From JAMBLL01 sp964460075 (GTDB lineage: Bacteria; Actinomycetota; Acidimicrobiia; Spongiisociales; UBA5794), in contig CAYWPC010000012.1 in assembly GCA_964460075.1 (NCBI GenBank), forward strand, positions 13,584-77,583: a stretch of DNA of 64,000 nt, given 5' to 3'. Each line of letters starts with the position of its first letter. Position 1 is the first letter of the stretch. The notes beneath the pieces are model-generated. The model was given only the letters and a program-made list of their open reading frames with translations. It was not told where the DNA came from and ran no database searches. The position numbers and the translations under genes are program-made. Shown here piece by piece: positions 34,653 through 42,305 of the stretch.

Positions 34653-34665
34653 GGGGCTTCGTGGG
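34631..34665 (+). promoter_or_regulatory. MraZ operator: GTGGG direct repeats at 10-bp spacing
   Basis: GTGGG occurs at 34641, 34651 and 34661, with GTGGC at 34631, exactly one helical turn apart. MraZ proteins of E. coli, mycoplasmas and corynebacteria-like species bind direct repeats of TGGG(N) spaced by 5 nt upstream of their own gene; this array fits that rule with three perfect and one imperfect box. Confidence 0.8.
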
Positions 34666-34696
34666 AGATAGTTCAAGATGATGGAGAGCGTGGAGC

Positions 34697-35128
34697 ATGT
34701 TCCTTGGTGAGCACAGCCATTCCCTTGACGCGAAGGGTCGGGTCGTGATGCCATCGAAGTTCCGCGCCGCGCTCGCGGACGGCTGCATCATCACAAAGGG
34801 ACAGGAACGCTGTCTGTACGTTTTCGCACTCGAGCGGTGGGATGCAGAAGCGCAGCGAGTATTGAAACTTCCCCGCACGGATCGTCGTGCCCGCAACTAT
34901 GCCAGGTCCTTCTTTGCATCAGCGATCGATCAAACGCTGGACAAAGCGGGGAGGTGTCAGATTCCCGAGCCGCTGAGGGTATACGCGGCTCTTGAGAAGG
35001 ACGTAACGGTGGTCGGTGTCGCGGACCGAGTCGAGATATGGGATACAACAACGTGGGAGTCGGTCGCGCAAGAAGCCGATGAGTACTACGCCGGAATAGA
35101 GGAGGCACTGTCGGAGGAAGGGATATGA
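34697..35128 (+). CDS. mraZ: transcriptional regulator MraZ
   Basis: First gene of the division and cell-wall cluster. The 143-residue protein starts MFLGEHSHSLDAKGRVVMPSKFR and contains two SpoVT/AbrB-like DNA-binding units, each with the D-x-K-G-R pattern (LDAKGRVVMP at residues 10-19 and LDKAGRCQIP near residue 81). MraZ forms a ring-shaped oligomer that binds GTGGG-type repeats and represses its own operon; matching repeats lie just upstream. The stop is overlapped by an ATG with a strong GGAGGAAGG site, discussed with the rsmH hairpin. Confidence 0.95.
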   Translation: MFLGEHSHSLDAKGRVVMPSKFRAALADGCIITKGQERCLYVFALERWDAEAQRVLKLPRTDRRARNYARSFFASAIDQTLDKAGRCQIPEPLRVYAALEKDVTVVGVADRVEIWDTTTWESVAQEADEYYAGIEEALSEEGI

Positions 35129-35167
35129 CAGAAAACAGTGGTGACGAAACACAGTGGGCTGGCTCGC

Positions 35168-35248
35168 GGTCAGTCCCCCGGATGCCAATTGGGAGGCCCC
35201 TTACTCCGCCCGCTTCCACTTTGGCGCCAGCGCTCCGGGGGACTGACC
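35168..35248 (+). promoter_or_regulatory. perfect 15-bp inverted repeat abutting the rsmH start codon
   Basis: GGTCAGTCCCCCGGA (35168-35182) and its exact reverse complement (35234-35248) flank a 51-nt loop, within which GCCAA/TTGGC can extend the stem. The right arm ends at the base before the rsmH ATG and contains the only purine-rich stretch (GGGGGA) able to serve as its Shine-Dalgarno. In mRNA the stem would bury that site. There is no U-tract, so it is not a standard terminator. Confidence 0.8.
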
Positions 35249-36184
35249 ATGGATCAGCCCACACCGAACGACAGCTCGTACCACGTTCCCGTGATGGTTT
35301 CGGAGGTCCTCACCTGGTTCACACCGGTGTCGGCTGGATGGATCGTCGACGGAACGTTTGGTGGGGGAGGGCACACACGTGCGCTTCTTGACCGGTATCG
35401 GGACGTCCGCATCGTCGGCATTGATCGAGACACTGAAGCACTGCGCCAGGCTCCCTCGGACAGTCGCCTCACGCTCGTCGAGGCGAACTACCGTGACCTC
35501 GCCTCGATCCTCGGAACGCTCGGAATCCCTCGGAGGGTCGACGGCATCCTCCTCGACCTCGGTGTTTCCTCCCACCAACTGGATCGTGCCGAGCGCGGGT
35601 TCTCCTATCACCGCAGCGGCCCACTCGACATGCGCATGGGGGACGACGCAACCACGACCGCTGGCGAGATCGTCAATACGGCGACTGCCGATGAGCTTGC
35701 GAAGATTTTCTCGAAGTACGGTGAGGAGCGCTTCGCCAGGCGAATCGCCGAGACGATCACGCGAGAGCGACCCTTCACGGACACGGAGTCGCTTGCATCA
35801 TGTATCGCCAATGCGGTACCAGCCCCTGCAAGAAGGGGAGGACACCCGGCTCGAAAGACATTTCAAGCTCTTCGCATCGCCGTCAATGACGAACTCGAAG
35901 GTATTTCCGACATCATGGCGGATGTCTTCGACTGTCTCGAAGTCGGCGGCCGTGTCGTGGTGATGGCCTACCACTCCCTCGAGGACAGGATCATCAAGCG
36001 AGCAATGAATGCTCGTGCTCGCGGGTGTACGTGCCCACCGGAACTTCCGGTGTGCGTGTGTGGCGCAGCTCCTGATATCCGAATCCTGACGCGAAAGGCT
36101 GTGAGGGCGTCCGACGATGAGATCGCCCGCAACCCGCGAGCGCGTAGCGCCGTTTTGCGTGTGGCCGAAAGGGTTGAGCGGTGA
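35249..36184 (+). CDS. rsmH: 16S rRNA (cytosine(1402)-N(4))-methyltransferase
   Basis: SAM-dependent methyltransferase for N4 of C1402 in 16S rRNA, formerly MraW. Over 311 residues it has the opening SSYHVPVMVSEVLTWF, SAM motif VDGTFGGGGHT (33-43), GILLDLGVSSHQLD, the insert domain, and the late VVMAYHSLEDRIIK motif plus a Cys-rich CTCPPELPVCVCG segment. The ATG at 35249 starts at the usual family position; the frame continues upstream through the hairpin without conserved sequence. It overlaps ftsL by 4 bases. Confidence 0.95.
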   Translation: MDQPTPNDSSYHVPVMVSEVLTWFTPVSAGWIVDGTFGGGGHTRALLDRYRDVRIVGIDRDTEALRQAPSDSRLTLVEANYRDLASILGTLGIPRRVDGILLDLGVSSHQLDRAERGFSYHRSGPLDMRMGDDATTTAGEIVNTATADELAKIFSKYGEERFARRIAETITRERPFTDTESLASCIANAVPAPARRGGHPARKTFQALRIAVNDELEGISDIMADVFDCLEVGGRVVVMAYHSLEDRIIKRAMNARARGCTCPPELPVCVCGAAPDIRILTRKAVRASDDEIARNPRARSAVLRVAERVER

Positions 36185-36582
36185 CCGCACAGACGATTCC
36201 GTACGCGTCAAGACGAGCGAAACGTGCAACGAGGGCGGCAGAGACCGCCGGTGGTCCCCGGATGGTGCCTCTCGTTCTCTTCACGGTTCTCGTCATCGCC
36301 GTGTTCTTCGCGATGATCTACCTTCGGATCGCGCTGGATCGGTCAGCCTTCGAACTTGACACCCTCAACGACCAGATCACGATCGAAGAGTCAAGGCAGC
36401 TCGACCTCCGCCTTGAAATCGCTCAACTTCAGAACCCTGAACGGATTGCAACGCAAGCTGAACAGATCGGACTCGTATACCCAGACGAAAGGATCACGTT
36501 CGTCGTTGCAGGTCTCAACCCTCGAGCTGATGCCGTCGACGATGAGGCGCCTCTGGCGGCCTTGAGCAGCGAGCGCCCATGA
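36181..36582 (+). CDS. ftsL: cell division protein FtsL-like (septum formation initiator)
   Basis: A 133-residue bitopic membrane protein: ~27 basic cytoplasmic residues, one transmembrane segment (VPLVLFTVLVIAVFFAMIYL), then a leucine-zipper-like coiled coil (LDTLNDQITIEESRQLDLRLEIAQLQN) with the NPERIATQAEQIGLVYP motif common to FtsL/DivIC proteins, and a short acidic tail. Sequence similarity in the family is weak, so the call rests on topology and position between rsmH and ftsI. GTG start overlaps rsmH. Confidence 0.85.
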   Translation: MTAQTIPYASRRAKRATRAAETAGGPRMVPLVLFTVLVIAVFFAMIYLRIALDRSAFELDTLNDQITIEESRQLDLRLEIAQLQNPERIATQAEQIGLVYPDERITFVVAGLNPRADAVDDEAPLAALSSERP

Positions 36583-36622
36583 CGCGAACCTGTCTCGTTG
36601 AACGGTGAGGAGGGAGGGACCG

Positions 36623-36691
36623 ATGACGAACTGGCCGAGCCCTAGCGGCTGGATCTCCCCAACGGACCGCCGACTGGAAGTGGCTCGATGA
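36623..36691 (+). CDS. possible 22-codon coupling ORF before ftsI
   Basis: The ftsL-ftsI gap contains an ATG with a near-perfect Shine-Dalgarno (GAGGAGGGAGG, 3-5 nt upstream), better than that of most genes here. The 22 codons begin MTNWPSPSG and end RLEVAR, and the TGA overlaps the ftsI ATG by 4 bases, as most real neighbours in this cluster do. It may serve translational coupling for ftsI, or encode a functional micropeptide. Too short for homology evidence. Confidence 0.4.
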   Translation: MTNWPSPSGWISPTDRRLEVAR

Positions 36692-38427
36692 AGGCACGGG
36701 TGTGGAAGCGCGGCGATCTCCGGCTTCTCGTGGTCGGTTTAGCGATCGTTGTTGCCTGGGCTGGCATCGGATATCGACTGTTCAACCTCCAGGGTGCACA
36801 GGCGGTGACACTCGCCAGTGTGGGATTCGATCAACGAATCAAGGTACAGTCGATAGCAGCCCCACGCGGGACGATCTACGATCGCGATGGCGTCGAGCTT
36901 GCAATGACGATCGATGGTTGGAACGTAATCGTCGATCCCCAGATGCTGGACGACCCTGTAGCCGCAGCCATCGTGCTTGCACCCTTTAGCGACACCGACG
37001 AGCAGACACTGCGGTTGCGGCTGAGCCAAGCACGGGATTCCGGGAGCAGATACGCCGAGATCATTATGCGTATTCCAACGCCGGACAAGAACGCGATTGT
37101 CGCAGCGGTGGAGGAAGCCGACCTCTCCGGGGTGTTCTATAGAAAGCAGCCGCTGCGCGTATATCCAGCCGGCTCGGTAGCAGCTCAAGTGATCGGTCTC
37201 ACAGCCAACGACGATGGGTCCGGCATCGAGGGTCTTGAGAGGACGTTCGATTCCGAGCTCCAGGGCGATCCGGGGCAGCTCATCGTCGAACGGGATCCGT
37301 ACGGTCGAGTCATCCCTCAAGGTGACGCGCGGGTGGAGCCGGCTGTGCCTGGATCCAATATTGTCACAACGATTGACCGAGAGATTCAATTTGCCGCAGA
37401 GCAGGCGTTGAGTAAAGCGATAGTGCGTACATCTGCGATCGGAGGGACGATCGTGGTTCTAGCCCCCGAGACCGGTGAGATTCTTGCGATGGCGAACTGG
37501 CCGGCTCTCGACCTCAACGATCGGTCCCAGGTGACCCCCAATGCTCTGCGCAACAGGGCCGTCGCAGACGTGTACGAGCCTGGCTCGACTCTCAAAGTGA
37601 TCACGATCGCCGCAGCGATCAACGAGGGGATCGTCGACGCAGACACGCCCATTGACACGCCTCGGTCCGTTACGGTCGGATCGTTCGAGTACACCGATGA
37701 GGGGCGAATGCCGCCTTGGATGCCGGTCGCCGACGTCGTGAAGCGCTCCTCGAACGTTGGAGCCATCGAGATCGAACGACGGCTAGGAAAACAACTCCAT
37801 TTCCAATACCTGACCGATTTCGGTCTGGGGAGTGTGACCGGTCTCGACGTTGCAGGGGAACGCTACGGAACTCTTGAACCGCCTTCGAGATGGTCCGTGA
37901 CTTCTGGATCTTCGATCGCCATCGGCTATGCCGTCGGGACCACGGCCCTTCAGATGGCAGCGGTGTATGCAACGGTTGCCAATGACGGGATCTGGACCGA
38001 ACCGTATCTTGTGAGCGAGATCATCCCTGCGAGCGGAGAGCGGATCATCACCCAGCCGCGCACCCGAAGGGTCTTGTCGGCTGACACGGCTGCAACTATG
38101 CGTTGGATACTCGGAAGAGTCGTCGAAGAAGAGGGCACGGGGCGCCGTGGACGCATGACCGACTACACCGCAGGAGGCAAGACGGGCACGAGCCAGAAGT
38201 TCGATTCAACTGAGGGCGTCTACACCGATGCGACTATTGCGTCGTTCATCGGTATGGCGCCACTCGGAGATCCCAAGGTCGTGGTTGCTATTGTGCTCGA
38301 TACGCCTACAGGCGAAGCCGATGATGGCGTGAGCCTCTCCCTCGGCGGAGCGTCCGCCGCACCTGTGTTCGCAGAGGTTGCCCAGACGGCGCTCCATCAA
38401 CTCGGTGTGGCCCCAGATCGGAATTGA
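36688..38427 (+). CDS. ftsI: peptidoglycan D,D-transpeptidase FtsI (PBP3, class B)
   Basis: Septal cross-linking enzyme of 579 residues. One transmembrane anchor (residues ~12-32), the class B dimerisation region with APRGTIYDRDG (58-68), and a penicillin-binding domain: S300-TLK303 in EPGSTLKV, SSN at 354-356 and KTG at 498-500. It partners with FtsW, encoded five genes downstream. No PASTA domains are present, unlike PbpB/SpoVD-type proteins of some Gram-positives. The start overlaps the stop of the 22-codon ORF. Confidence 0.95.
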   Translation: MKARVWKRGDLRLLVVGLAIVVAWAGIGYRLFNLQGAQAVTLASVGFDQRIKVQSIAAPRGTIYDRDGVELAMTIDGWNVIVDPQMLDDPVAAAIVLAPFSDTDEQTLRLRLSQARDSGSRYAEIIMRIPTPDKNAIVAAVEEADLSGVFYRKQPLRVYPAGSVAAQVIGLTANDDGSGIEGLERTFDSELQGDPGQLIVERDPYGRVIPQGDARVEPAVPGSNIVTTIDREIQFAAEQALSKAIVRTSAIGGTIVVLAPETGEILAMANWPALDLNDRSQVTPNALRNRAVADVYEPGSTLKVITIAAAINEGIVDADTPIDTPRSVTVGSFEYTDEGRMPPWMPVADVVKRSSNVGAIEIERRLGKQLHFQYLTDFGLGSVTGLDVAGERYGTLEPPSRWSVTSGSSIAIGYAVGTTALQMAAVYATVANDGIWTEPYLVSEIIPASGERIITQPRTRRVLSADTAATMRWILGRVVEEEGTGRRGRMTDYTAGGKTGTSQKFDSTEGVYTDATIASFIGMAPLGDPKVVVAIVLDTPTGEADDGVSLSLGGASAAPVFAEVAQTALHQLGVAPDRN

Positions 38428-38428
38428 C

Positions 38429-39907
38429 GTGGCTGACCACGGTGTGACCATGGGAGCCATTGCTGGATCGCTCGGCACAGAGGCCTCGGTCCGACATCCA
38501 GAGACGTACATCACCTCGGTCACGCATGACTCGCGAAATGTCGAACCAGGATCTCTCTTCGTTGCGGTCACTGGCGACCTCAGCGATGGGCACACCTTTG
38601 TTCCTTCAGCGCTCGAAGCTGGTGCGAGCGGTGTGCTGGTTCAGTACCCGGTTGAGGACCATGTTCCCCAGATCGTCGTACCAGATTCGCGGGCCGCAAT
38701 GGCATGGGCGGCCCGAACCGTCTACGGGAAACCGGATCAGGCGCTCGAGATCGTGGGTATTACGGGAACGAACGGGAAGACAACCGTTGCACACCTATGC
38801 GAATCGATTTGGCGTGCAGCCGGTCGAATACCGGGGCTGGTCGGAACGCTGGGAGCGCGAATCGCAGGCACGCCAATTGCGGTCGAACGCACAACCCCTG
38901 AAGCCTCCGACCTTCAGGAATTGCTCGCGACGATGCGCGACGCCGGTGTCGAGGTTGTCGCCATGGAGGTGTCGTCGCACGCCATGAAGCTGCACAGGGC
39001 GGATGCGATTCGCTTCGCCGTGGTCGCCTTCACGAACTTGTCTCAGGATCACCTCGACTTTCATGGCTCGATGGCATCGTACTTCGAGGCAAAGGCCGCG
39101 CTATTCGACTCGAAGCGTGCACGGCGGAGTGTGATCTCGATCGATGACCACTACGGAAGGCGCTTGCTCGACATCAGCGACGTTCCTGGATTGACTGTTG
39201 GGTCAGATCCTGCAGCTGACGTGCAGATCGTCGATGTGGATGGGTTCCCTGGCGGCACCCGGTTTGGTCTCGAGTACGGCGGCGAGCGGATGGACTTCTC
39301 AATCCCTCTGATCGGTGCGTTCAATGTTTCGAACGCCGCCGTGGCGGCGACCATTGCGATTTCTATGGATACGGCGGTCGACGCGATCACGGAGGGTCTC
39401 GCCGATCTGACCATCATCCCTGGACGTATGGAGCTCATCGATCACACAGGACCGTTTCGTGTCGTGGTGGACTACGCACACACGCCGAACGCTATATCAG
39501 AGGTACTCCAGGCAGCGCGCGAAGCTGCAACGGGCAGAGTGATCGCCGTAGTCGGAGCAGCGGGTGACAGAGACAAGGACAAGCGGGCGTTGATGGGCGC
39601 TGCAGCTGTTCGGTTCGCTGATCTCACCGTTGTAACCTCCGACAACCCGAGGAGTGAGGACCCCGCCACGATCGCCGGTGAGGTGCGGAGGGGAGCTGAT
39701 GCAGTTCCGGGAGCGAATGCATATACGGTGCTCGACCGGGGGGCCGCCATACGCGACGCACTGTCCTCTGCAAAGGACGGAGACATCGTGCTCATCTTGG
39801 GCAAAGGGCATGAGCAAGGCATCGAGGCTCACGGTGTCATCACACCGTTTGACGATCGTCTCGAAGCTAGAGCAGCCCTCGAGGCTCTCGGATTGAGGGC
39901 ACCGTGA
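38429..39907 (+). CDS. murE: UDP-N-acetylmuramoyl-tripeptide synthetase (meso-DAP adding)
   Basis: Adds the third stem-peptide residue to UDP-MurNAc-dipeptide. About 492 residues with VTHDSRNVEPGSLFVAV in the UMP-binding domain, ATP motif GITGTNGKTT, AMEVSSHAMKLHRADAIRF in the central domain, and TSDNPRSEDP in the C-terminal domain. DNPR is the signature of meso-diaminopimelate-adding enzymes. The GTG one base after the ftsI stop is preferred; an ATG at 38450 would shorten it by seven residues. It overlaps murF by 4 bases. Confidence 0.95.
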   Translation: MADHGVTMGAIAGSLGTEASVRHPETYITSVTHDSRNVEPGSLFVAVTGDLSDGHTFVPSALEAGASGVLVQYPVEDHVPQIVVPDSRAAMAWAARTVYGKPDQALEIVGITGTNGKTTVAHLCESIWRAAGRIPGLVGTLGARIAGTPIAVERTTPEASDLQELLATMRDAGVEVVAMEVSSHAMKLHRADAIRFAVVAFTNLSQDHLDFHGSMASYFEAKAALFDSKRARRSVISIDDHYGRRLLDISDVPGLTVGSDPAADVQIVDVDGFPGGTRFGLEYGGERMDFSIPLIGAFNVSNAAVAATIAISMDTAVDAITEGLADLTIIPGRMELIDHTGPFRVVVDYAHTPNAISEVLQAAREAATGRVIAVVGAAGDRDKDKRALMGAAAVRFADLTVVTSDNPRSEDPATIAGEVRRGADAVPGANAYTVLDRGAAIRDALSSAKDGDIVLILGKGHEQGIEAHGVITPFDDRLEARAALEALGLRAP

Positions 39908-41250
39908 CCAGCCACCACATCGATCTGGGCTGGACCCTTGGTCATATCGCTCACGTGCTCGGAGGGGTCGTTCGCGGCGACTCCGACGTTGAGATCACAT
40001 CGGTGACGATCGATAGCCGATCGGTGCCGTCGGGGTCTCTATTCGTAGCAATCGCCGGCGAGCACTTTGACGGGCATAACTTCGCAGCCGCAGCGATCGC
40101 GGCAGGAGCCGGAGCGGTCGTGGTCGAACGAGGCAGGTGTGTCGGCGTGGAGCCGAGGATCGAGGTCGAAGGCACACTCGAGGCACTGAAGGGACTCGCA
40201 TCGAAACGGAGGAGCGAGCTAGCAATGCCGGTGATTGCTGTCACCGGCTCGACTGGAAAGACTTCGACGAAGGATCTCCTCGAAGCAGGAATCGCCGGTT
40301 CTTGGGCATCACCTCGCTCATACAACAACGAGATTGGTGTGCCGCTCACCGTGCTCTCGACACCGTCGAGCGCGGCTGCGCTGATTGTCGAGGTTGGCTC
40401 GCGGGGTGCGGGCCACATTCGCTGGTTAGCGCCCGCCGTGCGGCCAGACGTGGCAGTAATCACGAATCTTGGTGTTGTCCATCTTGAGACGTTCGGCTCC
40501 GAGTCAGGGTTAGCTGACGCGAAATTCGAGCTCATCGAGGCGTTGGCTCCATCCGGGGTCGCGATCCTTCCCTCCGATGAGCCTCGCCTACGCCGCCAGG
40601 CAGATCGACGGACGCTCACGTTCGGCCCACCTCCCGCAGATATCGCTGTCACGCGTTCAGATGTCGACGAGAATGGCTCCGTCACGTTTGGGCTGACGAT
40701 CGACGACGTGACATACAGCGGCAGACTCGCGATGGCTGGATCCCATCAAGCGCTCAATGCCGCGGCCGCGGTTGGGGTCTGCTGCGCACTCGGCCTCGCG
40801 ATCGATCCGTTCATCGACAGGATGTCCGCAGCGACAGGCTCGCAATGGCGCATGGACGTTCACCGTGGCCGCTACACGGTTGTCAATGACACATACAACG
40901 CGAACCCGCAGTCCGTAGCCTCCGCCCTTGAAACCGTTGCAGCTATGCCGGGCAGGTCCATTGCGGTGCTCGGAGCGATGGCCGAACTCGGTGGCGTATG
41001 TGAGGCACAGCACCGAGCGATGGGGCAGCTAGCAGCAACGCTCGGCTTCGAGAGACTCATTCTTGTTGGGCCAGATCACGGATACGCTCTCGGCGCTGCA
41101 CACCTCGTGGAGCACGCAACCAATACGGATGCAGCATTGGATACCCTCACCGGCATTCTCGGACCAGGGGACGTAGTGTTGGTGAAGGCATCTCGTTCAG
41201 CAGGTCTTGAACGTCTCGCTCTGGCTCTCATCAAGGAATCTACACCGTGA
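39904..41250 (+). CDS. murF: UDP-MurNAc-tripeptide-D-Ala-D-Ala ligase
   Basis: Ligates D-Ala-D-Ala to the tripeptide precursor. 448 residues: N-terminal TIDSRSVPSGSLFVAIAGEHFDGH, ATP motif VTGSTGKTSTKDLL, YNNEIGVPLTVL and VNDTYNANPQSVASAL, all typical of MurF. The usual final KASRSAGLERL motif is present. Both ends overlap neighbours by 4 bases (GTGA), so translation is coupled to murE and mraY. Confidence 0.95.
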   Translation: MTSHHIDLGWTLGHIAHVLGGVVRGDSDVEITSVTIDSRSVPSGSLFVAIAGEHFDGHNFAAAAIAAGAGAVVVERGRCVGVEPRIEVEGTLEALKGLASKRRSELAMPVIAVTGSTGKTSTKDLLEAGIAGSWASPRSYNNEIGVPLTVLSTPSSAAALIVEVGSRGAGHIRWLAPAVRPDVAVITNLGVVHLETFGSESGLADAKFELIEALAPSGVAILPSDEPRLRRQADRRTLTFGPPPADIAVTRSDVDENGSVTFGLTIDDVTYSGRLAMAGSHQALNAAAAVGVCCALGLAIDPFIDRMSAATGSQWRMDVHRGRYTVVNDTYNANPQSVASALETVAAMPGRSIAVLGAMAELGGVCEAQHRAMGQLAATLGFERLILVGPDHGYALGAAHLVEHATNTDAALDTLTGILGPGDVVLVKASRSAGLERLALALIKESTP

Positions 41251-42305
41251 TCACGCTGCTGATGTCGTCCGCTCTGGCGTTCGTGATCGTGATTTTTGCC
41301 ACGCCGCTCGCCATCAAGGCTTTGCGCAGGCGGAATATCGGCCAATTCATCCAAGCCGAGGTAGAGGGTCACATGCACAAGCAGGGCGTGCCGACCATGG
41401 GTGGCATCGTCATCGTCGCCGGTGCGACGATCGGCTACGTGCTGGCTCGCTACAAGTTCTTCACGCTAGGCGAAGGCTTCGGATTCAGCTACCAGCCAAT
41501 GGACGACAAGGCGTTGCTCGCATTGTTCGCTCTCGTGGGCATGGCTGTCATCGGGTTCTTCGATGACTTTACGAAGTACGCAAGAAAGCGAAACGAAGGC
41601 CTCTCAAAGCGCTGGAAGTTCGGTGGTCAACTTCTCATAGCGGTCGTGTTCGCATGGGGGGCATCCGCCATCGGCGTGAGCCACGAGTTGTCCTTCGCAC
41701 GGCCATTCGGTATCGATCTGGGACCGGTCCTCTTCTTCTTCCTGGTGCTGTTCATGCTCACTGCTACGGCGAATGGCGTCAACTTCACCGATGGTCTCGA
41801 CGGTCTCGTCGCGGGGTCGTCTGCTCTCGTATTCGGTGCATACGTGCTCATCGGGTTCTGGCAGTCTCGTAACCCGACTTTCTACCAGGTCGACGGTGCG
41901 CTTGATCTTGCCGTATTTGCTGCCGCCATCCTCGGGGCGTCCTTGGCGTTCCTCTGGTGGAACGCCTCACCCGCGAAGATCATCATGGGCGACACCGGTT
42001 CGCATGCCATAGGCGGGGCCATGGCGGCGCTTGCTCTCTTGACAAATACGCAACTACTGCTCATCGTCCTCGGAGGACTGTATGTCGTTGAGACGGTATC
42101 GGTCATCATGCAGGTGATCTCGTATCGTGTCTTCGGAAAGCGGATCTTCCGAATGGCGCCCATACACCACCACTTCGAACTCAAGGGGTGGCCGGAGACG
42201 ACGGTCATCGTACGGTTCTGGATCCTCTCTGGGATCGCGGTGGCGATCGGCATCGGCCTGTTCTACGCCGACTGGGTGTCAGGACCCGGATCGATCGTCC
42301 CGTGA
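41247..42305 (+). CDS. mraY: phospho-MurNAc-pentapeptide-transferase
   Basis: Integral membrane enzyme that makes lipid I on undecaprenyl phosphate. The 352-residue protein has about ten transmembrane segments. GHMHKQGVPTMGGIVI opens the first loop, FFDDFTK carries the paired Asp, NFTDGLDGLVAGSSAL the catalytic Asp motif, and MAPIHHHFELKGWPE the HHH motif. Four-base overlaps with murF and murD. Confidence 0.97.
   Translation: MITLLMSSALAFVIVIFATPLAIKALRRRNIGQFIQAEVEGHMHKQGVPTMGGIVIVAGATIGYVLARYKFFTLGEGFGFSYQPMDDKALLALFALVGMAVIGFFDDFTKYARKRNEGLSKRWKFGGQLLIAVVFAWGASAIGVSHELSFARPFGIDLGPVLFFFLVLFMLTATANGVNFTDGLDGLVAGSSALVFGAYVLIGFWQSRNPTFYQVDGALDLAVFAAAILGASLAFLWWNASPAKIIMGDTGSHAIGGAMAALALLTNTQLLLIVLGGLYVVETVSVIMQVISYRVFGKRIFRMAPIHHHFELKGWPETTVIVRFWILSGIAVAIGIGLFYADWVSGPGSIVP

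Noticed and set aside
34631..34665. Short spaced repeats as a CRISPR fragment
   Set aside because: The unit is 5 bp with 5-bp spacing next to mraZ, which is the MraZ operator pattern; no cas genes or longer repeats are present.
33988..34896. 302-codon minus-strand ORF that would extend the universal stress protein across mraZ and its promoter
   Set aside because: The family start with GGGAGGAA upstream is at 34500; the extension is antisense to mraZ and low-complexity.
35125..35391. 88-codon ORF with a strong Shine-Dalgarno overlapping the mraZ stop, as a separate gene
   Set aside because: Most of it lies in another frame of rsmH and its translation has no recognisable domain. I treat it as a possible coupling or leader frame rather than a protein gene.
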